In this document: in pieces, positions 11,941-22,200 of the stretch
Layout of the letters: each line of letters begins with the position of its first letter
Numbering within the stretch: the first letter of the stretch is position 1
Assembly (NCBI GenBank): GCA_036873135.1
Contig: JAPTYO010000010.1
Span: 22,437,772-22,501,771, forward strand
Length of the DNA: 64,000 nt
Source of the DNA: Clarkia xantiana subsp. parviflora
Taxonomy: Eukaryota; Streptophyta; Magnoliopsida; Myrtales; Onagraceae
Reading direction: 5' to 3'
The notes under the pieces: generated by a model
The model's database searches: none
What the model was told of the DNA's origin: nothing
The model's input: only the letters and a program-made list of their open reading frames with translations
Position numbers and translations under genes: made by a program

Positions 11941-13127
11941 GCGAAACAAATTTTAGATTTTTACTTGCTTTCTAATGATTTTTTTATTTTTTTTATTTTT
12001 ATTTTTATAAATTAACCATTGTCGTTTGTTCTGGATTTGAACATATTAATCTTTAAGCTAAACTTAAATATGTTTCTCTATTGTAATTTTTTTGAAAAAA
12101 AAATCATTTTAATTTTATCTCACCCATGCGATTTCGTGGATAAGACATACTTGATTTTATTAGTTAAAGAAAACTCAAATATATATGAATGAATATTATA
12201 TTAATCTATTTCTGTCCCATACATATTTTTGACAAAGTAGCATAGTAATAATTTGTTCACTAATATTCTCATACACATTTATGGTAGCACATCTCTAGAT
12301 CGAGTTGAAAGCAAGTTCCAAAAGATAGATGACTGTATCTCACCGAGGAATGGATCGAGAGCGATTTTCATGAAACTTTCCATCTCATTGACAAATATGC
12401 AAACAATACTTACAATCTTCCAGCTAATTATTTTTCTTTAATTTCTTGCATTATCTCTGGTAGCTTAGGTGTAATATTAATTAATCTAGATGGGTTTGGT
12501 TTTAGGGTTAATCACGATGGAAGAACACTTGTAACAGTGATCCGACCATTGGATAGCATCCCACGAAATAAGAGATTCAAGAGATGATCATTGAAAATGA
12601 CTCTAATGCCATTAAGCCCTTAGATTTCTCATAACTCTTATATAAGTATTATGGCTACATAGATGAAGAAAATAATTACACCAAAATGTATATTTAATAG
12701 CATAGATCATTATGTCATTACATATGCGTAGACTTTAGTGTTAAAAGTTTAAACACATGTATTCTACGAAACTCGATCTCTCCGATACATGATGCATTTT
12801 TTTTCTTTTAGTATTTTTGGCTTTACATTTAAAAAATATAAGTTACTTTCCATCTAAGGTTAACGAAATGCTTGACGGAGTTGGCTCTTTACATAAAACA
12901 AAAGGTCTAGTTAACAAAATTTCGAATAAAAAATTAACTTTCGCGTAAAGTTCAAGTACCAATTAATATGGTACTTAACCCAACTTCAAACTGATAGATA
13001 TTCTCAATTAATTGGTATGCTTTTATTGGATAAGATTATAAGTAATGCTAATGTTATATATATGATAATTATTTTTGTATTGATTCTTATCTTTGTTTTT
13101 GTTTGTTTGTTTGTTTTTTTTTTTGTA
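11941..13127. other. AT-rich spacer, nothing identified
   Basis: No coding similarity, TIR pair or tandem array was seen. Short frames at 12253-12441 and 13004-13192 have biased AT-rich codons and no recognisable motif. Confidence 0.6.
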
Positions 13128-13132
13128 AATGT

Positions 13133-13995
13133 TGATGGATAAATGTCCAATTCGGGTTCGTATTTACATTTCGGGCCTCGTAAACACGTCAAAATTACAT
13201 CTCGACTCGGAAAACGTCTCCTAACGGGTCAAAACGGTCCGGAAGTGAGTTACGCGCGTCCGGACCGGACCGCCGGATTGCAGCAATCCGGACGTCCGGA
13301 TTGCTGCAACCCGGACCTCCGGGTTGCAACAACCCGGATGTCCGGGTTGTTTGCAATCCAAACCTCCGGATTGCGCGGCAATCCGGACCTCGCCGAATTG
13401 CCCAATTTCGACGAGGTCCGGATTGCATTACGGGTATCGCGCGATTACCGTATCCGTGATTACCGTTACGTGTAGAGAAGTCAAGTTCGCGCATTACCAA
13501 TATGGATGACGGTTACCGCTTGTTTTCTTGAACCGTCGTCAAACCGCTCTAAAACCGGGTCCGGTCCCAAGGAAGCCTATAAATAGGAGGCCTTGGCCAC
13601 CCATTTTCACACACTCTCTCATTTGCCCAACTTTGGTATTTTGAGCTCTGACTTCTCTCTAGAAATATTCTCTCTCTAGAAATTACTCTTTTGCCATTAT
13701 AGTGACTTAAGCTTCGGAGAGGGCTCCGCTAGCACCACCCCCCTCTCCGTGCTAGCATTGGTCCTTCGTGCAGGAACCGTTGCCCAGACATCCGCATTCG
13801 CACACAGTCCACCGCCTTCCAAGACTCAGACATTTCCTTGAGACACAGCCGTACCGAGACACAGACCTCCACGGGATCAACCAAACACTCGCTAGTGGCC
13901 CAACCTCTTCCCGACAAAGGGTTACAGCCCGAACAACCCGCACAACCATACGAACAAACGCGTCCACACGACCCTAGTTCATCCCGGACGCAACA
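13133..13995 (+). repeat. Element 1 5' LTR
   Basis: The 863-bp LTR runs from TGATGGATAAATG to GACGCAACA. It contains a U3 block of CCGG-centred dyad repeats (about 13250-13430), a TATA box at 13578, CT-rich R/U5 sequence and the motif GACTTAAGCTTCGGAG followed by ACCACCCCC. It is 48 bp shorter than the 3' LTR, mostly because it has fewer 23-bp dyad units. Confidence 0.93.
13578..13585 (+). promoter_or_regulatory. TATA box of Element 1 5' LTR
   Basis: TATAAATA within CCTATAAATAGGAGG is a strong plant TATA context. The same box occurs in the 3' LTR, and a similar one occurs in the LTRs of Element 2 and in the inverted LTR at 34838. Confidence 0.75.
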
Positions 13996-14009
13996 TTGGC
14001 GCCGTCTAC
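13996..14009 (+). other. primer binding site of Element 1
   Basis: TTGGCGCCGTCTAC directly follows the LTR end. TGGCGCC plus GTC is the tRNA-complementary start typical of many plant Ty3 elements of the Tat and Athila groups. Element 2 has the same core next to its 5' LTR. Confidence 0.75.
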
Positions 14010-14045
14010 GTGATTCGAACAAAAAGCTACCATACCGCCAAGACA

Positions 14046-15557
14046 ATGCACGTCACCGATAACACCATCTTGGAGTACGCTAACATAAAGGATGCCGCCT
14101 TTGATGATGTCATTGATCTCTCATCAAAAGACAAGGAGCACACCGCATATCACAACGCCTTGCCCATAACCTCGCAGAAGCCGATAAAAAGACAACTTGG
14201 ATCCTTCCACATCCCTGTTGCCACATCCAATACTTTCTTCACTCCAACAAGAAGTGCATTCTCCGCACGATGCAACCATGGAGCCTTCCAGTTCCAACAG
14301 CCAAGGCACGAAGCTGCACGCTCATGCAACCTGTACGTGATAGCACAACACCAAAAGGAGGCATGGAAACAACCCCCAAAGCAGAATCAAGCAAAACCGC
14401 CATCAAGCGGTCTTCAAAGAAATTCCCAGAAGCCAAATGAAGTAAACATCGCTGACTACATTCCTTTGAATGCCCCGCTATCCGGGATATTGAGAGAGAT
14501 GAAAGATGCGAACATGTGGAAAAAGCTGAACAATTTCAGAAAAGGTACGCTGGGGAAAGACAAAGACAAGTGGTGTGAAAACCACGAGGTCTTCGGCCAC
14601 GAAACGGACCGCTGTGTCAGCCTACGTAACCGCATTAACAGCTTCGTCCTCAAAGGCAAATTAAAGCAATTCATTGATCAAGGCAACAGCCCTTCAAAGA
14701 AGACTCAAGCAGAGTCATCCAAAATACACAAAGAAGGTCCTTCCACAAGGACAAGCCAAGACGATGCTGACATCTGTCACAAGGAGGGACGGGAAAAACC
14801 TGCTAGTGACGACGACATCCCAATCACGGGATTGACAACAAGAACCCTGAAGGCAATAATTGAAAAAGAGATACACGTCTCCTGGGAAAAGAGGCAACCG
14901 CGACAAAAGAGGCCGTTCCAGTCAGATACCCAAAGGCTCAAAGATACCAATCTCGCCATATGTGTTCCTTTGAACACACCATTGTCTGTCATCCTGAAAG
15001 AAATGAAGGAGACCAAGCTGTGGAAAAAACCCTTTAAATTCCGCAATGGCCCATTGGGAAAAGATAAAAGCAAATGGTGCGAGAATCACGAAGTATGTGG
15101 CCATGAGACAGACGGCTGTGTCAGCTTAAGATTTCATGTAAACAACTTGATCTTGGAAGGAAAAATGATGAAGTATATCGACCATGGCAATAAGCATCAA
15201 AGGAAGCCTTGTGTGAAGTCTTCAGAAAAAGGCAAGGGAAAAGAAAAGGCGGATGATAATCCACCTATCGCCAAACGCCAGAAAAACAACGTCACCTATG
15301 GAACCAATTGGGACGATTTGTACAATCTTTGGAGTATGAATGCAGAAGAAGCAAATCTCACACTCCCAGAAAACATACCTCACCGCCCACTAGAGTCAAC
15401 AACTGCCTTCCTTGGCAAAGATGTTGAAGAACAACACAAGCAAAGTAAAACTTGGGGGCATGACATCAACTTTTGTCCATCCCCAAAAGGAGAGATTGAA
15501 GAACTCAACACGCTAGATGCATTGAGAAACTATGTGGCACGTGGCAGAATCAACTAG
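14046..15557 (+). CDS. Gag-like protein with repeated CHHC zinc-knuckle modules
   Basis: Intact 503-codon frame. The frame is open from 14010, but the first ATG is at 14046, 50 bp after the LTR. A module of about 78 residues occurs twice (about 137-214 and 304-382). Each copy has a PLN(A/T)PLS start, a KWCENHEV-GHETD core with the pattern C-x2-H-x4-H-x4-C (C177, H180, H185, C190 and C345, H348, H353, C358), then a basic helix-like tail ending in (F/Y)ID-GN. A third, degraded copy is at the C-terminus (GHDINFC near 472-477). The core resembles the nucleocapsid end of plant Ty3 Gag, which binds element RNA in the particle. The usual retrotrans_gag capsid domain is not recognisable. Intact reading agrees with the young LTRs. 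A role in RNA packaging is inferred. Confidence 0.75.
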   Translation: MHVTDNTILEYANIKDAAFDDVIDLSSKDKEHTAYHNALPITSQKPIKRQLGSFHIPVATSNTFFTPTRSAFSARCNHGAFQFQQPRHEAARSCNLYVIAQHQKEAWKQPPKQNQAKPPSSGLQRNSQKPNEVNIADYIPLNAPLSGILREMKDANMWKKLNNFRKGTLGKDKDKWCENHEVFGHETDRCVSLRNRINSFVLKGKLKQFIDQGNSPSKKTQAESSKIHKEGPSTRTSQDDADICHKEGREKPASDDDIPITGLTTRTLKAIIEKEIHVSWEKRQPRQKRPFQSDTQRLKDTNLAICVPLNTPLSVILKEMKETKLWKKPFKFRNGPLGKDKSKWCENHEVCGHETDGCVSLRFHVNNLILEGKMMKYIDHGNKHQRKPCVKSSEKGKGKEKADDNPPIAKRQKNNVTYGTNWDDLYNLWSMNAEEANLTLPENIPHRPLESTTAFLGKDVEEQHKQSKTWGHDINFCPSPKGEIEELNTLDALRNYVARGRIN

Positions 15558-16500
15558 CCAACAGATCACCTATGGGGACGTCAAACACATCACCAATCCC
15601 TTTATCTTCCTTATCTCCTTTTCGCATATCTATGTTAAATCTTTTAAAGATTAAGTACAACTCATGCTTTTTAGCCTCAGTAATTTCCAAAAGAAGTGAT
15701 CACTAGACGCTTTCTTGTAATCCGTTGTGCGAACTCTAAATATCTAATAAAGGTTAAATCTACTTTCGTAGGTACATTATTATGACACATATTACCTTGG
15801 AATAACGCCAAGTAACAACTACGCACATATTAATCGCGTCAACAACACAAAGTTCCAAGCATTTTATACGCGCAAGACTAAAAATCGCGTCGCAATAATA
15901 AACAAGTCAGGGCACCACACAAGGACAGATCATGCACTATTAGAAGTTGAAACAATATAAACAATCAGGAAACAACGATACAACTGCCAAGCGACTTGGG
16001 GGGTACCAAGCTGACAAGTGCTCGACAATTCTACCTAACATATATACATGCCTATCATGATCTACACCTATCGTATCCACACTCAGGGAAGTTTCCTACA
16101 CAAACAAGGAATCCTTGTATCAGATTCCTTTACTTTAATTATTATATGCATAACTAAAAAGAAAATTTCATGACTTCATACTTTTGCAAACTTATAAAAA
16201 TTGCGATTATCTGACAAAAGTAACTCTACTCGTAGGTACATGCTACACTACGATTACTACTCAGGAATGATGCCAAGTAGTAACCCATGCACAAAAATCT
16301 ACTTCAACAATACAAGCTAAGCATTGTGTTCAAGGAGGGATTTATGTTATACAACACCAACATATCTGTTATCTACACCAACAAGGAGTTTATTTCTCCA
16401 TTCATAACATAGGCGTCTATCTCTAGAAGATGCCGGCAACACAAAGCCATCAAGCTATGTGTACAACCAACTTATATACCACAATGACAACCTGCGGACT

Positions 16501-16745
16501 ACTATCAAAACGACGACTGTTCAGGGCATCAACTACAAGCAATGTCTTGGATTAACACCAAGACCTACTATCAAAACGACGACTGTTCAGGGCGTCAACT
16601 ACAAGCAATGTCTTGGATTAACACCAAGACCTACTATCAAAACGACGACTATTTAGGGCGTCAGCTACAAGCAATATCTTGGATTAACACCAAGACCTAC
16701 TACCAAAATACCTTGGAATAACGCCAAGGCCTACTATCAAAATAA
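16501..16745 (+). repeat. 66-bp tandem repeat, about four units
   Basis: The start ACTATCAAAA or ACTACCAAAA recurs at 16501, 16567, 16633 and 16699, an exact 66-bp period, then once more after 34 bp at 16733. Each full unit contains one GTCTTGG...CCAAGAC hairpin. The period equals that of the unrelated array at 19202. Confidence 0.85.
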
Positions 16746-18289
16746 GCATGTTGTGGTATCCTCTTTTTTAAAAGACAAGCCCCATGTTTACTTCTAAAAA
16801 ATGACATGCTGTGACATCTCTGGTTAGAGGCAAATCCTCATGCTCATAGCCATTCCCTGGATTCAGAACAGGATGGGCATACGGGGCTGATCACCCCTTA
16901 AGTGACGGAAGTTCTCTGTTTAGACAACGACCCCACTCTATAATAAGTGTGTATATCCTGTTTAGGGTGCACTCTTCATGGCGAATGTCCTCTGTTTAGA
17001 CGACACTCCCATATTACGAATGCCATCAGGGTTCGTTTTATACGGCAAAAGTCCTCTGGTTAAGATGACAATTCCGTACTACAGATTTTCAAACCGTGTT
17101 GCATGGTTCCTGGACGCAGAAAGCATGCATCACAATTCATATTCTCAAAAAAGTGTTACATGGTCCCTGGACGTAGGAATCATGTATCACAAATATTTTT
17201 TCAAATATTTTACCAAAAATTTTGCCAAAAATTTTATCAAATATTTTATGTATCAAACACCTTTCCAAAAATTTTATCAACACGGTTTTTTGGATGTATC
17301 ACATTCAATGTCAAAATATTTTTTCAAATATTTTACCAACAAGCTTTTTAGGGTTCACAAAATGCTTCTTCAAAAACTAAAATGTTTTTATGTATGCTTC
17401 CCCAACGCGGGTTGATACACGCTGGCAGGTGCGCACCCTGTTTAAAACTCATAAAATTTACAAGTCGAGTCTTGTACAACGTCGCCTTAGAGTGGAACTA
17501 AGAGACGGTATAAACTACTATCTTGCTTAGCCAATATAACACCTTTCAAATACACTACTTGTTGAGAAATATTGATATACGCAAAAATACTTGGCAGGTT
17601 GCAACACATATAGCGGCAAGCTATTCAGGAAAGAAGGGCAATATGCATAATGCATCATGCAAACAATCAGGAGAGCTTCTCAACTTATCAATCAGGAAGT
17701 GGCTATCGGTCACGACTGCAGGGACTATGTTTACGTTACTAGTCATCCACATTCAATAAACACAGACTCGGCGGAACAAGCAGAATTTGCCACCGTCCTC
17801 TCCAAACAAAACCTATAGTGTGCAAGTCGCAACATCCTATGCTCTACCCATCTCGCCATGCCTTGGAGTCTAGCCAAGAGGGGCGATCACAACACTTAAC
17901 AATACGTACAGTCGCAACTACGGACATCATGTTCATCATCTAAGGATATATATCCTATCTTTCAAGTCCAAAGCATATGGACAACATAGATAACTCAAGG
18001 TATGAAATATTACTAACAAGTTATCACATAATTACTATTGAAAACAGGTCCAGGTGACGAAATATCATGCAAGCAAAAGCATGAACAAAGAATCATCAAC
18101 ATCAACCCATTCACAAAGGGTTCAACATGCTGGAAGCAGATAGCCCAACAACAACCAAGAGTCTACATCATCTCTAAGGACTTATGGCAAAAAGTCCATA
18201 ATGTCAGCATCAAATGCAATGTCGTCATCCACATAGAAGACACGACAAGAATGATTGTTTCAACATACAACACAACATAGCTCTTCAAC

Positions 18290-18824
18290 ATAAGGGCGAC
18301 AATCAGCAATCAACAAACACTTACCTCAGTAGGAGTAACGCTCCTCCTTGGGCCGGTCCCTCGACCGGGGGGCAGAAGACACCACTGCACAACCCTCAAC
18401 TCTATTTCCTTTACCACAAGAAGGAATTAGCACGGTCATGCTCAGCATAAAGAAATAAGAATCGCTCGAGGAACGCGCCCCTGCGTCGGATCTTTCGAGA
18501 ATTATGCTAAAAACAGAAACTGCAAGCCAGCGATAACTTGGAAAATTAACAAGTTCAAAGAAGATACAATGGAACGTCTTACTCACAAGCCTTTCACCGC
18601 GACCGTGCCCGAAGACTCCAGAGTAGCGGGACACTTGTATGAACATTCCTCTCAACAAATGGATTTCTATACACATCAGCTATCCGCAAAGACAAACTTT
18701 TTCCCATCAAGATGGAGATAGTGGACTCTCTCATGGTAACAACCGTGGGAAGACTAATTCTGACAAGAGGACAGCAAGATCTGATATCCTGGAAAATGCT
18801 ATCAACAATCCAGTCAGTGCGCAA
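18290..18824 (-). pseudogene. antisense accessory gene remnant in Element 1
   Basis: On the minus strand, frame 18824-18594 ends with a segment whose pattern GKS..L, N, ER, H..V, SLRARSR parallels the + strand frame of Element 2 at about 33243-33350 (GKSSRLQ, ERSTPHV, FRALKPGRGK). In both, a donor-like GGTAAG or GTGAGTAAG follows, and a TTGCAG acceptor lies about 80-90 nt on. The next exon in both contains a CCTCGAGCGAT block and later GTCGAGGGACCG (18357-18368 here, 33661-33672 in Element 2). This marks a relic of the same gene, antisense to the element. Stops and divergence show it is not functional. The 116-codon frame at 18326-18676 crosses the intron. Confidence 0.55.
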
Positions 18825-19201
18825 ACACGCACCAACACTTATTCAAGCACTTATACAACAGACGCTCCATGTGAGACAATCACGTACGTACAAGACTTAT
18901 TAGTCTTCGGGCAACAAGTAACAAGCATCATGCGAGGGGGGCAACCTCCTCAACACATTAACCTTGCGTGACAACACTGAGCGCATACTCGCAGCATACA
19001 AAATTACAATGGTGGAATATTTTCTAAGTACTTGACTCAGGATGACAGTCAGCATATTGCAAGCTGTCAGCATACAACCACGTGTCAGCATATTATCAGA
19101 AGTTGGCATATAACCTGTGTTCGCATCAAGCATACGGATACGACATACATAGCCAGAGATGGCGAAAAGATTCTAAGTGCGGGGGCAAATACGCACACAT
19201 A

Positions 19202-20402
19202 ATGTACGTACATACATGTCGACAGGGATACATGTCGACAAGGAGAAAATATTTTCTAAGTGTTCCATGTACGTACATACATGTCGACAAGGATGCATGT
19301 CGACAAGGAGAAAATATTTTCTAAGTGTTTCCATGTACGTACATACATGTCGACAGGGATACATGTCGACAAGGAGAAAATATTTTCTAAGTGTTTCCAT
19401 GTACGTACATACATGTCGACAAGGATGCATGTCGACAAGGAGAAAATATTTTCTAAATGTTTCCATGTACGTACATACATGTTGACAAGGATGCATGTCG
19501 ACAAGGAGAAAATATTTTCTAAGTGTTTCCATGTACGTACATACATGTCGACAAGGTTGCATGTCGACAAGGAGAAAATATTTTCTAAGTGTTTCCATGT
19601 ACGTACATACATGTCGACAATGATGCATGTCGACAAGGAGAAAATATTTTCTAACTGTTTCCATGTACGTACATACATGTCGACAAGGATGCATGTCGAC
19701 AAGGAGAAAATATTTTCTAAGTGTTTCCATGTACGTACATACATGTCGACAAGGATGCATGTCGACAAGGAGAAAATATTTTCTAAGTGTTTCCATGTAC
19801 GTACATACATGTCGACGAGGATGCATGTCGACAAGGAGAAAATATTTTCTAAGTGTTTCCATGTACGTACATACATGTCGACGAGGATGCATGTCGACAA
19901 GGAGAAAATATTTTCTAAGTGTTTCCATGTACGTACATACATGTCGACGAGGATGCATGTCGACAATGAGAAAATATTTTCTAAGTGTTTCCATGTACGT
20001 ACATACATGTCGACGAGGATGCATGTCGACAATGAGAAAATATTTTCTAAGTGTTTCCATGTACGTACATACATGTCGACAAGGATGCATGTCGACAAGG
20101 AGAAAATATTTTCTAAGTGTTTCCATGCACGTACATACATGTCGACAGGGATACATGTCGACAAGGAGAAAATATTTTCTAAGTGTTTCCATGCACGTAC
20201 ATACATGTCGACAAGGAGAAATTTTTTTCTAAGTGTTTCCATGCACGTACATACATATCGACGAGGATGCATGTCAACAAGGGGAGAATATTTTCTAAGT
20301 GTTTCCATGTACGTACATACATGTCGACAAGGTTGCATATCGACAGGGAGAAAATATTTTCTAAGTGTTTCCATGTACGCACATACATGTCAACAAAGAT
20401 GG
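19202..20402. repeat. 66-bp palindrome-rich minisatellite, 18 units plus partial
   Basis: Unit starts ATGTACGTAC (or ATGCACGTAC) lie at 19202, 19267, then every 66 bp from 19333 to 20191, then at 20241 (a 50-bp short unit), 20307 and 20373. Each unit holds two perfect 12-bp palindromes, ATGTACGTACAT and GAAAATATTTTC, plus one or two TGTCGACA palindromes. Because 66 is divisible by 3, long frames stay open on both strands. Frames such as 19260-20420 (+), 19173-20192 (-) and 19256-20374 (-) are consequences of the array, not genes. Confidence 0.95.
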
Positions 20403-20573
20403 ACTGCATACAACAAGTAGCTATGCCCCCTAAGCACACCTGCGACGCTCATCGACAAAGCTCATACGACGACATCTATGGTAACAAACATTAGATATCG
20501 TTTAAATATTTTCTAAGTGTTTTAGCATACTTGCAGGCAATAACCAACAGTCTATACCTGACGCTCAACCATT

Positions 20574-20629
20574 AAAGTCAACGCGCGTATCAAAAGTCAA
20601 CGCGCGTATCAAAAGTCAACGCACATAGT
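20574..20629 (+). repeat. 19-bp tandem repeat
   Basis: The unit AAAAGTCAACGCGCGTATC occurs twice, with a third, partial copy (AAAAGTCAACGCACAT). Confidence 0.85.
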
Positions 20630-21261
20630 AAAGTTGGTACGTGCGGTAAAAAGGATCAACATCTCAAGAAGCTATCATGCAAGCAATGCAACTAAGAGCA
20701 AATATGACAATACTTAAGGAAATATTTCTTTAAGCAACAAGCGACTACTTCCAAGAGACTCCTCGATGATAAGGATCAAAGGAGTAATACATCTACAAAT
20801 ACTTACGGTATACTCCGCCCTCCTCTAAGTATTTATCTCTATATACATGATTACTTTGACATTGCACGTATCAAACTTGTCATCATACGCATATGTCTCC
20901 ATATCGCATGATTCATGATTTGATAATCGCTAAGTTGTTTTAGAAGCATACGGTGTCTATTTCTTGCATTGCGTAATTACGATCTTGCCATGACCATTAC
21001 CTATACATGCATACTAATAGAGGCATGCTCGCATAGTGTATTACCAATTGCCCATGTCTCCGACGATAACCATACTTGCACATATACATTTCCTATTGCA
21101 CTAACCGTGATGGCAGGAAACAAAACCGTTCGGTCGGAAAATCAAACGACGGACGAAATCAAGATGCCTACGTCCAACCAATGATCAAAACCGAGAGGTT
21201 AGCGTCAAACTCAAATTGGACAAGTATCCTAACTTAAAATAGAGTCAAGAAAGGTTCTAAA

Positions 21262-21284
21262 CCATTACTTGACTCGGGGGCAAG
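21262..21284 (+). other. polypurine tract and flank of Element 1
   Basis: The segment ending GACTCGGGGGCAAG abuts the 3' LTR. It is nearly identical over 23 bp to the inverse of 30625-30647 in Element 2, including the upstream CCATTACTTGACTC. This is where plus-strand synthesis would start. Confidence 0.8.
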
Positions 21285-22195
21285 TGATGGATAAATGTCC
21301 AATTTGGGTTCGTATTTACATTTCGGGCCTCGTAAACACGTCAAAATTACATCTCGACTCGGAAAACGTCTCCTAACGGGTCAAAACGGTCCGGAAGTGC
21401 GTTACGCGCGTCCGGACCGGACCGCCGGATTGCAATGCAATCCGGAGGTCCGGGTTGCATGCAATCCGGACGTCCGGATTGCTGCAACCCGGACCTCCGG
21501 GTTGCAACAACCCGGACCTCCGGGTTGCAACAACCCGGACCTCCGGGTTGCAACAACCTGGACGTCCGGGTTGTTTGCAATCCGGACCTCGCCGAATTGC
21601 CCAATTTCGACGAGGTCCGGATTGCATTACGGGTATCGCGCGATTACCGTATCCGCGATTACCGTTACGTGTAGAGAAGTCAAGTTCGCGCATTACCAAT
21701 ATGGATGACGGTTAACGCTTGTTTTCTTGAACCGTCGTCAAACCGTTCTAAAACCGGGTCCGGTCCCAAGGAAGCCTATAAATAGGAGGCCTTGGCCACC
21801 CATTTTCACACACTCTCTCATTTGCCCAACTTTGGTATTTTGAGCTCTGACTTCTCTCTAGAAATATTCTCTCTCTAGAAATTACTCTTTTGCCATTATA
21901 GTGACTTAAGCTTCGGAGAGGGCTCCGCTAGCACCACCCCCCCTCTCCGTGCTAGCATTGGTCCTTCGTGCAGGAACCGTTCCCCAGACATCCGCATTCG
22001 CACACAGTCCACCACCTTCCAAGACTCAGACATTTCCTTAAGACACAGCCGTACCGAGACACAGACCTCCACGGGATCAACCAAACACTCGCTAGTGGCC
22101 CAACCTCTTCCCGACAAAGGGTTACAGCCCGAACAACCCGCACAACCATACGAACAAACGCGTCCACACGACCCTAGTTCATCCCGGACGCAACA
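21285..22195 (+). repeat. Element 1 3' LTR
   Basis: This 911-bp LTR matches 13133-13995. Its U3 dyad block is longer, with 23-bp units of the form AACCCGGA-cc-TCCGGGTT starting at about 21488, 21511 and 21534. The immediate right flank is the TSD AATGT. Confidence 0.93.
21777..21784 (+). promoter_or_regulatory. TATA box of Element 1 3' LTR
   Basis: TATAAATA is in the same position as in the 5' LTR. Transcription from here would read out into the flank at 22201. Confidence 0.65.
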
Positions 22196-22200
22196 AATGT

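Larger units (their letters stand above)
15558..19190. other. Element 1 non-coding interior with recurrent hairpins
   Basis: No pol domain was found. Short inverted repeats built on CTTGG...CCAAG recur: CTTGGAATAACGCCAAG (about 15800 and 16711), GTCTTGGATTAACACCAAG (three times within the 16501 array), CCAAGCGACTTGG (about 15992) and CCTTGGAGTCTAGCCAAG (about 17868). About 17185-17345 is an array of AAATATTTT and CCAAAAATTTT variants. Several blocks match Element 2 in the inverse orientation: 15990 with about 36920, 17470 with about 34640, and 17870 with about 34440. The ORFs at 16978-17415 and 17523-17759 show no known motif. Confidence 0.6.
13133..22195 (+). mobile_element. Element 1: young non-autonomous Ty3-like LTR retrotransposon (TR-GAG type)
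   Basis: The element is 9,063 bp with LTRs at 13133-13995 and 21285-22195. A perfect 5-bp TSD, AATGT, lies at 13128-13132 and 22196-22200. A PBS with TTGGCGCCGTC follows the 5' LTR and a polypurine tract ends at 21284. The only intact ORF (14046-15557) encodes a Gag-like, zinc-knuckle-rich protein. No protease, RT, RNase H or integrase motif was found in the remaining 5.7 kb, so the element needs proteins from a partner. The LTRs differ by roughly ten substitutions outside a variable palindromic repeat block, which suggests recent insertion. The interior carries tandem arrays, hairpins and an antisense gene remnant shared with Element 2. Confidence 0.9.

Noticed and set aside
13143..13509. 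ORFs in the LTR with GPPGC and NPDLRV repeats
   Set aside because: They result from the 23-bp CCGG dyad repeats in U3 and differ in number between the two LTRs.
14010..14045. Start of the Element 1 protein at 14010
   Set aside because: The codon at 14010 is GTG and overlaps the PBS region. The first ATG in frame is at 14046, which suits a plant gene.
19202..20402. CRISPR-like array
   Set aside because: Units are contiguous and uniform without unique spacers, and the sequence is plant DNA inside an LTR element.
19173..20439. Long overlapping ORFs (339, 372 and 386 codons and others) on both strands
   Set aside because: They are translations of a 66-bp tandem array whose period is a multiple of 3. 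All frames lacking a stop in one unit stay open. No gene structure or codon bias was seen.
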